Origin: Schistosoma mansoni
Lineage: Eukaryota; Platyhelminthes; Trematoda; Strigeidida; Schistosomatidae
Length of the DNA stretch: 64,000 bases
Reading direction: 5' to 3'
Assembly (NCBI RefSeq): GCF_000237925.1
Contig: NC_031502.1
Location: 35,393,299 to 35,457,298, forward strand
Below the pieces are notes generated by a model. The model was given only the letters and a program-made list of their open reading frames with translations. It had not been told where the DNA came from and made no database searches. A program made the translations under genes and the position numbers. Positions 1 through 12,900 of this stretch are shown here, in pieces (positions within the stretch are counted from its first letter, which is position 1; the number at the start of each line of letters is the position of its first letter).

Positions 1-2318
1 TGCTGAAAAATGCTTTCTACATTTACAACCTCTAAAGACTGACGCTTTGTACAAAGTTTCTGGCTATTTGCCTTTGGTGAATCAAATCATCTGACAGTTA
101 GCTGACAGAATCACGTCCCTCATTTGCCAGGAACAGTTTCTTTGTCTGAATAGTAACTAATTTTGAGTTCTTTGACGGGTTATACGCACGGTATATTTTA
201 GATATGATTGTATGAATTCCTTTTGAATAACTTTGTCAGCTGTATAGCATTCTGGTTTCACAGGTGTAAATATTGTGCAGTAATTCATATTTATAGTCCT
301 GCTGATCGAAACCGTACCCAAATCAGACATTTTTTGTATTTACTGATGGAAAGGGACAATTAGTCACAACCTTACTGGAGACTTACATGACTCAGACTAC
401 ATCACTTCGGACATCATACAACTCGTTTCATGATTTTATTGTCTACACTGGAAGTGATAGATAGATTAGTTTGACTAAAAATGTCAGGTTATGCGGTGTT
501 TCTGCTGAGCAATAATATCTTTGTAAACTTTTATTCAATATGTGAAAATATAATACACCTAGTTCATCTAGTTCTGTGTGGTTTTAAGTGGACATTTCTG
601 GGAGTCACCTATTGGTATTAAAACATTGTTTGGCTTCACTGTACATCATCCAATCATCTAGGTAATTGCTAAATCAATCATACTTGGCCCAATAACCTTC
701 AAACTCCATCGGTGATAGGTCATTTTATTTAGGATGTAAGTGGTATAAGAACAACTGAAAAATGTGATTCCAAACGTTTTAAAGTCCAATGAATATATAC
801 AGAAGTTACCTAAAATCTACTGCATGCACAATTTATGACATAGGAAGTCAAAAATAACACATGTTATCTTCAGAAAAGCGTAGCGCAGCACATTTTCAGA
901 AAAGCGATAGTTAATACAAATATTGAGAACCACCAGTAACGAAATTAATATCCCTTTTAAAATAACTCCTTTAAATGCTCCTCTTATCCACCAAGCGGAT
1001 GACATTCTATATGCAGTACACTATATTTACTTAACAACGCATTCCGTGAATGTAATGTAGGGCCAGTCTTAGTTTCGATACTTCCTAATATAATGAATTG
1101 CTAGATTCTAATAACGTGATCAAAGCCATTGAAGTTCCTGTTTGAAGTATAATAGGCCCAGAAATGTCACGGATTTTCTAATGTTCTCATCAAAATTCCT
1201 TAAAAACATGCTTCTGACTGTCGCGATGGGATTAATCAGTATAGAGAACGATGGAACTTCCGAGTAAGAGCTTATAGATAAGGCAGTCATATCATGGCAA
1301 ATCTACAATTTTGGATTAGGTCCATTATTCTGGTAGAATAGATGGGTAAACTTGCACCGAATTAGACATTGCTTCCATTAACCTTCAGTTAGGGATGAAC
1401 GGCTCCATGCTTGCACCTCATCAGATTTAATCGGAGAATACCAGACACATTATAGTTGTACACTACAAGTCGACTCGTTTGTGGTCTGAGGCAGGGACTG
1501 AAGGTTCTGGAAGTGGCATTTCAGTGATCTACAAAATATTAGATCCACATATGTTCAGTCGTACTATAGTAGTTGTGAGAGAACTTATGCTTGGAAGTTA
1601 ATAAAGAATATGAGCACATATGAATGTAATGGGTCCCTAACCCTCGTTACGAACTCGAACTTGAAGAGTAGTCAGGTCTTCATTGGGAGTGAACCCAACA
1701 CCTCACGTTGCTCCAAAACTTCACATCATCGACAGAGGCAGGAATTCCAGAAAACACTTATTAGCCCACAACGTTTATTTGGGCTGAAAAGAGCAGCAGA
1801 AGCATAGCTGAACTCCACGGTACTTCCCTAAAGTATTAAGCATTTTAAAGAAACAAAAAATTTACGCTGGTAAACTGTATATGACTGTGAAGACAAAACC
1901 AACACCACCAAACCAAACAAAAAGGTGAATAAAAGAGAAATCACGTTCGAAAATTTAGTGTGAACTCAGGAGAAAATAGGCCAAAATGTTGACTATTTCC
2001 CCTGCTTTGGGGGAAAAATTGGGAACTATCCCAAAAAGTTTAGCTTTGCGGGGATCATATAAAATTTAATACCTTCAAGTCAAAAGTAGTGTTAGTTTCG
2101 TCCACATTTAATTGGAAAAGATATTTTACCCACCAACATACGATAAGGAAGAAAAACAGACTGGAACTCACACAATCTTTTTCCTTTATGTCTCCTTGCT
2201 GTTTGTTTGGGCTGTATATATGCTTGAATCTATTGACAAGCCAAGGCTGAGTTTTGACAGACTGAAAGATCTAGGTAGTTTGCGGCTCACAACATGGACA
2301 ATATTCTTTCGATAGTTT
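1..2318. other. AT-rich stretch with no recognised gene
   Basis: Short open frames occur on both strands but none exceeds about 70 codons, none shows a family motif and none joins to another across plausible splice sites. Around 1980-2070 there is a run of C and G tracts followed by a TATA-like stretch, which could be a degraded promoter or element end, but nothing supports transcription. The segment ends where a LINE 3' tail begins. Confidence 0.5.
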
Positions 2319-3790
2319 CAGTTTCAGTTTGGAAAGGACAGGAGGCTTGATGGCCTGTGTTAGTCCTGGCAATTATGGTCTCTCAGCTGATCCAACTTTC
2401 TTTGAAAAAGTCGACGGATGGAGCCTCAACCACGTGCTGAGGTAATGAATTCCACTCATTGATTATTCGATGGGAAAGTCGGTACTCAGCTGACAAGTAA
2501 TTCGTTCTGGGCTTGTGAACTCTTTTGGAGTGTCCTCGTAGACTTTCTGTTTTGGAAGACAAGAAAAATGAGGGCATATCAGGTGTAAATTTGTCATTAA
2601 GCAATTTGAAAACTGTAATCAAGTCGCCTCTGATTCTTCTATATGACAGCGGGAATAGGTTTAGCTTGGTCAGTCTAGTACCATACGGGAGCTTCGCCAT
2701 TCCAGGAATCAGCCTAGTTGCTGTTCTCTGAACCTTTTCCAAGAGTTCACTGTCTTTTTTAAAGCAGGGGCTAGCTGCTTGTATGCAGTACTCAAGTTTA
2801 GGACGTACGAACACTGTATACAAAGTCAGAAACGTTTTAGCGTCGAGATGCCTAAAAGCCCTGTGTATGGACCATAAAGTTCTAAAACCTTTGGCGGCTA
2901 TTGCACGGCAGTGTGCAGTAGTCTTTAAGTCTTGACTAACGATGATGCCTAAGTCATTGTGTGCCTGGACAATAGGTAACTCAGTGTTATTCATCGTGTG
3001 CGTATCTGTACCCTGGTGGCCAATATGCATCACAATACACTTGGAAGTGTTTATCAGCAATTGCCAGGTTTGGGACCATTCAGATAATCTCTCCAGGTCA
3101 TTTTGGAGTTCTAAGCTATCGCCCTTGCTTTGTATCGCTCTCCATATCTTGACATCGTCAGCATAGAGTAAGACCGATGACGACAGTAGACGATAGAGGT
3201 CATTTACGTACAGGTGGAATAACACTGGCCCCGAAACTGTACCCTGGGGGACTCCACTAAGCACAGTTTCCCAGCTAGACAACTTGGAGTTCACCCGTAC
3301 TCTTTGTTGACGCCCAACTAGGAAGTCTTTCACCAACATCAATAGATTGCCTTCAATCCCGACATCCCTTAGCTTATATAACAGCCGGTTATGCGGAACT
3401 TTGTCGAAAGCTTTGCTGAAATCGATGTAAGCTACGTCTATAGGTAACTTTTGGTCCTTAAGAGCGCACCAGCTTTCACAAGCGACTAATAAGTTTGTGA
3501 GACAAGAGTAACCTGTTCTAAAACCATGCTGCTTTTCCGAGATGATCCGGTTTTCATCGAGATACTTTTAACAGCTCCTTCCGAATAATCTTTTCTAAGA
3601 TTTTAACAACCACACTAGTTAGGCTAATTGGTCTGTAATTCTCAGGCTTATGTTTTGTACCTGTTTTGAAGACTGTACTTACTATGGCGTTCTTCCAGTC
3701 TTTTGATAGACGACCCTGGGTTACGGATAGATTAAAACATACACTTAAAGGGTTCGCAGAAGTATGTTCATCTCTCAATAGGGATTCATG
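2319..3790 (-). mobile_element. CR1/Jockey-type LINE, 5'-truncated
   Basis: The - strand encodes a non-LTR reverse transcriptase. The fingers motif NYRPISLTSVVVKILE lies in the frame 3778-3554. The frame 3342-2383 carries the palm motif GVPQGTVSGPVLF and the catalytic YADD (LLYADDVKIW), then the thumb and C-terminal region typical of Perere/SR1-like elements. No endonuclease is present, so the copy is truncated at its 5' end near 3790. At the 3' end (2319-2331) there is a short repeat of TGAAAC on the element strand, the kind of simple tail CR1-like LINEs end with. The two coding blocks are in different frames, so the copy is not intact. Family placement comes from motifs only; clade-level assignment is moderately sure. 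Confidence 0.85.
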
Positions 3791-4329
3791 ACACGAAAGT
3801 TTCTATGAAGCACACATTATTTTACAGTAATTGAATGTCGGATTCATTTCATAACAGAACATTTGTATATAAACGTTTGGTTCACTGAAGAGGTCACTCA
3901 TTCACTATAAAGCTACTGAGGGTTGATCTTTGCAATCTTATAAAGGTAACGTTACATTCCTCGTTACTGTGTGGCGCTTAACTTTCAGGTCCTATTTATC
4001 ACAGCTACAGTGTAAATTAAGGACAAAACTAGTCTTTATTATTATTTTCAAGGTATTAGAGACTGCGAAATAATTTGACGGATCGTTTGTCACTTGACAG
4101 TTTATAGTAATTGTGCATTTGTACTTATCTTTGTTTGTGCTCATCAGATGAACTTATTATGAAGTGATATAGACACAATAAAAGTTCAGTCTTTCGATAT
4201 TTACCCTCGCTTATTCAATACGTTCATAATTCGAAGGGATTGACTAGAAAACCTAGGTTATAGGATGTGTATAACTCATTCTGTAACTCGAGGGGATCCC
4301 CTCATTCGTCATCAAAATTAATGACTCAG
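3791..4329. other. Spacer between LINE and Penelope remnant
   Basis: No coding or RNA gene is seen. A perfect 14-base palindrome (GAGGGGATCCCCTC) lies near 4287-4302, just outside the 3' side of the Penelope-like element. No function can be given. Confidence 0.4.
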
Positions 4330-6420
4330 GCTTGTAGGCCAACCTCCAAGGAATCACAGAGGTTTGGGGGTTAAGTGAAAAACCTTTGCATTCCTAAAAG
4401 GGATAAAAGATCCTGGTGGTTTTGATGGAGTTGTGTTCTCTGAGCTAAATGGTTTGGTCGTGGAGCTTTCATCGTTATTCTGAACGACATCATCAGCACA
4501 AACTTCAAGTAAAAACAAAGTGTTCGAATTTCTCCACATACGACTCACAGCTTGTCCTGTAAATCTCCATGTTGAATGGTTATTGTTGACCTTCAACCTG
4601 TCAATTTTTACTTCTTTATTTTGGTTGTATCTCCCATCGATTTGATTTTCGGTCCTATATTTGTTCTTAAGTTTTCTGATTAGTTGATAAACTGGATCGA
4701 TTTCGATGTACTTGTTGATTGCTAATTGATCTGAGTTTCAAGCTCCCAAAATTTCTCAGGCGTTTTTAGGATTGCCTCTATTCAAGATCTCAACACTTTT
4801 TTCGTTTGAATGTGTCCACATGCTTTGATACAAGCGAGGATATGTCATGGCGTTTGACCGCTAATTGATGTTCGTGCAAGAGAAGATGAAGAGAGGGCCC
4901 GATCTGCGCGATATAGTGTTTTTCGCAGTTGGAGCAATTTATTTTGTAGGTGATGTTCGGTTTTTGTTATTTTATCATCTCGTCCTTTGGTATGCATAGG
5001 ATCGGTGGAAGTGATTTTTTGGTTTGTGTGCTACACCTATTCCAAAAGGCTTAAACAATCTCGTTGTAGTTTCTGATATGCCTTTTATATATGGTAGGAC
5101 GACCCATTTGTTGGTCCCTGTACTTGGTTTTGTTTCCGCTGATACGTTTGGTTGGTATTTCTTGATGAAGTTGATTGGGTAGCGGTTCTTTAGAAAGGTA
5201 TTTTTCATATATTTCTCTTCATTTTTCTGCTCTGCAAGTGAGTTCTCGCCCTCTTGAACAAAATTTGTGCGCAGTTGATTTTGCGAGCTCTTGGGTTCTT
5301 GCTACTGTAATTGAGGGTTTGATCTGTGTGGATCGGCTTCCAATATAATTGTGTCTCCAGTTTTCCTGTGTCGGTCTTGTCGATTAATACATCCAAGGAT
5401 GGTAGTTTGTTGTTTTACTCCTGTTCCGTTGTGAACGTTGTTGATCAGATCGTGTTTTCCAGCTCGTCCTTTTTGACGATGAATGTGTCGTCCACATAAT
5501 GAATCCAAATTTTTGGCTTGATCACTGGTAAGATCGAGGCTTCTAGTTTCTGCGTCACTGCTTCTGCAATAAGTCTTGATATTGATGATCCCATCAGTGT
5601 TCCTTTCGTTTGTTCGTAGATTTTGCTATTGAGTTGAAAATATATTGTTAAGCATATATCTATGAGTTCCCGTAAACTTTGACTTTGAAGCTTCATGTAC
5701 TTTGCGAGATTTGTGTTGTTGGTGAGAATCGAGGATAGAAATTCCTTTGCTAAGCTTAGTTCAAACGAGGTGAATAAGACTATTGCATAGAAAAATATCA
5801 TCACTTCGTCGTTGATTTGAATATCCTAAATCTCATCCAGTAATTTTATGGGAGATTTGATGAAATGATTGGATGAATTCACTAAATATCTCAATAGTCG
5901 TGAAGTTTCTCCTTGACAAATTTTATGTTGGGGTTCCGGGGAGTGTTACAATTGGACGTAATATGATGTTTGGTTTGTGTATTTTCGGCCTACCGTAGAA
6001 TCGAGGGAGTACTGGTCTATTGGATTTCATTCTCCATTGATCTTGTTTTGATATTTGTCCTGTTTTGATAAGCGTATCTAAAGTCCTTGAGATTTCGTTG
6101 TCTAACCTTTTGACTGGATTTGTGCGTCCATCGGTTTGTATCTGCTATTATCCTCAAGTAGTTTCTCGGTTTTCTTGATATTCTCTTTCCTGTCCATAAT
6201 TACTGCAGTGAGTTCTTTGTCCACTGGAACTATGACAATATTTCCTCTAGTCCTGAGTTTCTTCAAAGCTTTTTGTTCTTGTAAAGTCAGCTCGGTGTTG
6301 TCTTTCTTCCGTCGAGTTATCAGTACTATTGTTTGTCTTATTTCCTATTGAGTTTCTTTACTTATTCCACCAGTTTTGAGTGATGGCTCTGATGCGGCGA
6401 AGAATTCTAATTTTGACGCG
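4330..6420 (-). mobile_element. Penelope-like retroelement, decayed
   Basis: Read on the - strand from about 6360 down, the frames show the Penelope order. First comes an N-terminal block with a motif of the kind RGNIVIVPVDKELTAVI. Next is the RT palm with YEQTKGTLMGSSISRLIAEA and the catalytic YVDD (IHYVDDTFIV, near 5475-5500). Then comes a linker containing KPFGIGVAHKPK, and last a GIY-YIG endonuclease-like segment with INCSNCEKHYI and a downstream SLHLLLHEHQ (about 4970-4850). A C-terminal tail follows to about 4354. The RT plus GIY-YIG pairing is diagnostic of Penelope-like elements. The blocks lie in several frames with stops between them, so this is an old non-functional copy. Its ends are estimated from where recognisable coding begins and stops. 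Confidence 0.85.
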
Positions 6421-6944
6421 TCACTTTCCCAAGTAGGTGTCCTTCTATCCTAGTGATAAACATTCGAGTTAGTCTAATGAGACCCAAGCATGTATAGACT
6501 GGGTCTTGTTAATATAACATCGCGAATAAGTCATGTCCTGTGACCTAAAGATGACTTATTTTCTGTAAACAAGTTGTATCGCTGCCTTTAAAAGTACCGA
6601 ACAAAATGGTAAATTGACCGACAAATCTGTAGATATGTGGCAGCTAGCTTATCAAAGTGATCTACATTCAAAATTATTCCTCACTATCTTATTTTTTTAC
6701 TTTCCTAGTTCGGCGACATAATATACGTATACACTTCTAGTTTCTGTTTCTTTCTGAAGTTTTACTTATATGATTAGCTTTTTCTCCAGATATTTAAATA
6801 TCCACTTTCCCACACTTCAGAAGTTTCGCAGTCGTAGCAGCAGCAACAGTTTCTTACAATATATTGCTAATTACCATTAAGTTACTTCGTTTCTCAAGTT
6901 TATCATCCCTCTACTGTCGAAGTTTGACAGTGCGACTACCATCA
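6421..6944 (+). other. PRMT7 5' flank
   Basis: No separate gene is seen. Just upstream of the PRMT7 frame a pyrimidine-rich run ends in CACACTTCAG near 6819. It could be a splice acceptor, either for a 5' UTR exon or for spliced-leader trans-splicing, which flatworms use. That is inference; no leader sequence can be seen. Confidence 0.3.
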
Positions 6945-9900
6945 ATGAAGAAAGAGCATATTTTCATTCCACAATTTAATCCTGTTGTTGGGAGAATGCA
7001 GTGGAAAGATGTGGATCCAGATTATGAATTTAACCAAGAGATAGCTCGATCTGGATATGGTGATATGCTTCATGATTCCGATCGAAATCATAAGTATCGA
7101 CTAGCTATAGAACACACCATTAAACGTCTTAAACAGCAGTATCCGCAAAATCCTGTCCATGTGCTCGATATTGGAACCGGAACTGGTTTACTGAGTATGA
7201 TGGCTGTCAATGCTGGAGCTGATTTAGTTACTGCCTGTGAATCCTTTCTTCCAATGGCAACGTGCGCACTAAATATATTACGGAACAATGGGTTTAGTGA
7301 CAAAATTAACGTAATACCGAAGCGCTCCACTGATTTAATTGTTGGATTAGATATGCCCTGCAAAGCTAACGTGTTGGTTGCGGAATTGTTTGATACCGAA
7401 TTGATCGGTGAAGGTGCCTTAGAAACATACAGACACGCAGCCAAGCACTTACTGACATCCGATGCTTCTCTTATTCCATGTGCTGCCCAGGTTTATTTAC
7501 AGGTAAGGTAATAGATTTTAAACTGCGAATCTTAAAGCCTAAACTTGTCTGATAATGGTCGTAGTTTTGTAGTCACACTATTCGATGTGTTACCTGTGAT
7601 TAGCTAATGTATTCTATCAGTTAACTGTGGGTAGATGTTTATTACGTTCAACTAGCCAGACATGAGTATAAATGACATACCATTCATTACACTTGACATC
7701 AATGAAGAGGCAAAACATCAATGGATTTAGAAGTAAACATTGTTTTAGCAATAATAACTAAGAACTATAAGGTAAAAGGCTAAGACCGATTTAAATTCAA
7801 AACATAAACCTCAAACTGACAACATTCTCAGTAATTAGAGATGGATAAGAAATGAAATTATGCACATCGTTTGGAATAACTGTTAGCCGCAATAGTGTTG
7901 TTCGCATTGTAGGGTTTAATTTGTCTTACAGATATTCTACTAGAACTGTAAGCGCGATACTGGAGACCTCAGAGTCTATGTGAAAGCTATAGTCAGAATA
8001 AGGAAAACTTGGCTTTAAACTTTATCTGTTTCTAAACGTTAAAATAACAATCTGATTATTACAATAATTAAAAGAACTATAATCATTCAGTCAGTCAGTC
8101 AGTCACAACGTAGAACTTCGTACGTACGTACATCAGTTCGAGTTGCCATACCACATTAGCACAGAGATGCAGTTGTCGATTCAAATCCCATAGTGGTAGA
8201 AGTAGTAGGAGTATAATCAGAAATCCAAAAGATTAGGGGTTTCAAGAAATTATTGAAGGAGTATAGTACAGTGAAATAAATTTGGAAAGAGAAAAAGATA
8301 AAGACATGAGGAATTCAGAAGATTAGAATTTGGTAGAACACAAAGAGTGGATGCATCTTCGCCATTGCAAACGATTTTGAGCCATGTCATTCAAGGTCTC
8401 TAACCATCGGTTGCTGTCATCTCGCGAATCCCAACCAGGTAGTCTACACCTACCAACATGGCCCAGTCCACTTGTCAGTGACTTCATTGATTTGTGCCAC
8501 GTTTTGGTCTGGCCACCCCTAGCTTTCTTCCAACCTACTCCTACACCATGAAACATTGCACGTCGGGGCAGTCGGTGGTCGGGCATACGTAACACATGTC
8601 CCAGCCATCTCAACTGATGAAGTTTCACTACTTCATCAATCGATTTGCCATCCCTACCTAGTACTCGTTTCCTAACAACTGCATTACTTACCCGGTGGTC
8701 CCAGGATATACGAGCAATGCTTCGAAGACACCTATGATCGAACACTAGTAGCCTACGAATATCCTCTACTCTTATCGGCCATGGTTCACTGCCCTAGAGT
8801 AGGACGGAGCGAACTGCTGCACAGTAAACCCGTCCTTTGGTTGCTAGACGGATATCTCGCCTACGCCATAAATGACGCAAGTTGGCGAAAGCTAGACGAG
8901 CCTTCTGTATCCGTGCTGAGATTTCGTCACATACCAGACCACAAGGGCTGATGAGACTTCCAAGATAAGTGAAGTGGTCTACACGCTCAACTACTTCACT
9001 CCCTATCATTAGTTCAGGTGTCGATGCAACCCAATCCTGAAGTAACATTTTGCACTTCGNNNNNNNNNNNNNNNNNNNNNNNNNNNNNNNNNNNNNNNNN
9101 NNNNNNNNNNNNNNNNNNNNNNNNNNNNNNNNNNNNNNNNNNNNNNNNNNNNNNNNNNNNNNNNNNNNNNNNNNNNNNNNNNNNNNNNNNNNNNNNNNNN
9201 NNNNNNNNNNNNNNNNNNNNNNNNNNNNNNNNNNNNNNNNNNNNNNNNNNNNNNNNNNNTTCCAACCAGCATGACAGCGATGCTGCCTTCCCACAAGGAA
9301 GGGTGTAGTTAGAAAAGGTCGACCCTAAAAATGCACACCTCGCCTTATCCCACGGATTTCCGTCTCCGGCGGTAAGGTCCCAACAAGTACGGAGCTAACA
9401 CAAAAACTACCCACGAAAAGGTCGTGTGTGACCGACCTCAAACAGTTATCCCTTGGGCACTGCGGTCACGCTCTCAGGTCATTAAGACCACTTCTAACAT
9501 AATTTCCTTTTCAGGTACCTCTAGAAGAACTCTTCCACGGTGTGGGCAACCGGGAAGTGATAACTGCCCTCATACCTCTAACAGCACTCAAGACTAATAT
9601 CATGAACGAATGAATGTTAGACCACCACTGAAAACCTGGAAGCACCAGACGACCTCTATTCTAGTATGGGACTCCTCAGCAGTGTGCATACACGACCCTC
9701 CACCCGGGACTCGAAACCAGAACCTTCGGTCTCGCAGGCGAACGCTTAACCTCTAGACCACTGAGCCGGCCGGTATCCAACGTTGTTTATTTCTAACTTC
9801 AACCAATCCACGATATCGCACCAAGCGATAGATAATATCTTCGTGAATTGGTGCACTAGTTTCTATCGTCTTCCTTTAAGTTTCATGTATCGTCTGTATC

Positions 9901-12900
9901 CCTCACATTTTGTTGTTCTAATTGCTGGCAGTAGAATTTTAACCTGGGATAAGTTGCGAAACGTAAAGTCTGAAACCAGTGTGTTGTCAACTCTTAACTT
10001 AATATCTTTTTCAATCAGTTAGCTACAACGTAGGACTGGGCACATATATGCATCAGTCCAAGTTGCCATACCTCATTAGCACAACAAGATTCATAGAAGC
10101 AGTTAATTTAATGGTGGTAATATATAAAAGAAAGATTGCATATAAGGATATAGTACAGGAAGAAAGACAGATATGAAGCAATTTTAATCTCACGGTTTCA
10201 GGGAAGACAAAGAGTGTATACACCTACGCCATTGTGGTCGATTCTAAGCCATGTCACCCACAGTCTCCAACCATTGGTTACGATAGTCGCGCAGACCCCA
10301 ACCAAGTAGTCTGCATCTACCAACATGGCTCAGACTAGAAGTTAGTGACTTCAAGGACTGATGCCACATTTTGGTTTGGCCGCCCCTAACTCTCTTTCAA
10401 CCATCGCCAATATTATTTGGGGTAGAAAAGCGTTTGTGATGAATAAACAAATAAGAAAACGAGTGACTCTGTATTTCGAGAAATTTCCCTGGAAAAAAAG
10501 GCTATACTAAAAATACAAATGGAAATAGTTCATATGTTTTTTTCGTATTGTTTCTAATAAATGAAAAAAAATAACATTGCTTATGATTAAGAGATGTGTT
10601 GGACTTCCTCAGCTTGATTAGGTTTCACAACTGCAGTGCAAATCATAGTGTTATATGTCAAGTGGACATCCAGATTTATGGATACCTGTTAACGACAAAT
10701 GTCAGTTTAAGCATTCTAATCATTTTTTTATTGACGTATAATCGACAAATTCGGTGTATTTGGATTGGCTACACTGGGTTAACATCAAAAGCTTCATCTG
10801 TTGGACAGGCGTTTTCACTCTAGCTAGTGGGTCATGAAAAGAAGAGGATAGAGATGGTTTGGTTTGTAGTATTGAAAACGGTGTAGTGAAGAATTAGCAC
10901 AACACACAAACGGATCTCTTAAAATATTGGAAACCTCTGTAAGGTATTTATTCCGTACATTTCGTATTAGTGATAAACATCTTAGGAAACCTCTTTTCTG
11001 ACATTGAGTTATATAGCAAAGTTGTATCCTAATGGCCAAAAGTAATGTTAGAGTTACGAACACAGCCACTTGAGGCGTAATACATCTATTTCCGTTCAGC
11101 TACGTGTTTAAAAATAAAGATTGAGTGAAGATTCAGTACAACTTTACCACCAACATAAAATATGACCAGTTTAAGGCAATGAATAGAACATTTAATAATA
11201 TTTACACATTGAAGTCTTTGATTACAGATACTTGTAATTCAGTCCACCTAATTATAGATTTACTTCAATATTTTAGCTAAAACTACCCATTGTCCAGTTA
11301 AACTATAAACACTAAATACAATAAGTGTTACGTACAGATTTAGAATATCTGGGTTATATCTCATATTTAAAAATAATATTGAAAAAGCAACAGTTTAGAA
11401 GGCCAAAATATTTCACACAGGTTGAAATCTTCAGTACTGTCTAGCCACTAAATAACCCCCCCAAAAAAAGAATAAGAAAAACGTTAGATATACAGTGAAT
11501 ACATGGATTGAAAATACTAAACTTTTTACGTACCACCACTACGTTAACTTCTTTGTCTGTAAGATATATTAATCAAACAATTACATCTGTCTCATTTTTA
11601 CCAAAAAACACAAATCGATTCAGTGGGCGTATCTGTTTTTATTTCAGAGATACCTTACCATCTTAAAACATTCCAGTCTGCAGTCAGTAATGTTTCTTTT
11701 TTTCCCTTTTAAGACTAGTTTGTCTAATTTTTTTTTACAACTATAGTTCATGGGTTAACTTCTAAGATTTACATAGACATACAAAATATCAAGTTTTCGA
11801 GTTGTTTATTATTTAGGTTGTTGAATCTCAATTTCTTTGGTCTCATCATCGTTTATTTCCATTTCAAATTAAAATTGGTGATACGGCTATAGATATAAAA
11901 GAGTTTCAGCATGCAGAAATCGAATCATGTTCAGGACTTCCATCAACATTTGATATTCAAGTATCAGAGATTCAATTAGAAGATAGTCAATTAGTTTCAT
12001 GTGATAGGCAGTTACGCTGTCTTTTGAAGAGTCCTCGATCGGTTAAACGATTTAACTTTGGACCACCTGCAGATCTTATTAAATTAAACGATGCGTTAGA
12101 TTTAGAATGTAAGTTTCTACTCATTTTTAACAAGCCTATTGGTACGTTATTGGGTGTGATGAGATGAGGGATTATTTATCTTTCTTTTGAAAAATCACAT
12201 ATGTTTCCGGACTTCGATTTCACTTCATACAGATAAAGTTAATAGATACTACAACTTTCATTTTATTATGATGTAAGCAAGTGTTTAGGATGGTTTGTAA
12301 AATTAGTCCCTCCATAATTACGTTAAAGTAATACTGTACCAAGGTTCCTTTTTGTCAAGCAACCACCTGTTTGGCTATGAGTCCAAAAAGTAAGGTAATG
12401 AGTTAGGTTCTAAAACCTTGTGGTCTATTGTTACCATCACTATATTATTTAAATAACTAGTAAAAGCTCCAGGATCAGTGCCTGTAAAATGATTATGAGT
12501 AATTAGCCTCATAAATATTTCTTAATGTGTCATCCAACATAAATTCTTAAAATACTGTGATAGAACTTAACTTTCTGTGGTCTGTAAAGTTAAGAGGCAT
12601 CAGTCATCACTTCTGTCAGTACAGGATTTGTTATGATAATTAGTTATTTCACCAATCAACTCTCACAGTTTTATGCTACCCTTTCTTTACATGTTCAACT
12701 ACTGACATCCACGAAACGCCCACACTAATTTCTTAAAACCCACTGTAAATCGTACTTACATGTTTAAACGTTAGTATCCTATACTCAGTAGAACATATAG
12801 TCAAAACAATCATTTGTAAATGGGCTTTATATAATATTTCATTATTATCATTTACATGACGCAAGTAACTTTAAGGTGCTCCAGAATTCTGTGGTCTTGG

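Noticed and set aside
1980-2070. Promoter or LTR-like block with G tracts and a TATA string
   Set aside because: No second copy, no terminal dinucleotides and no adjoining coding sequence; composition alone is not enough.
7088-7444. 118-codon - strand frame
   Set aside because: It is the antisense shadow of PRMT7 exon 1, which has strong family motifs on the + strand.
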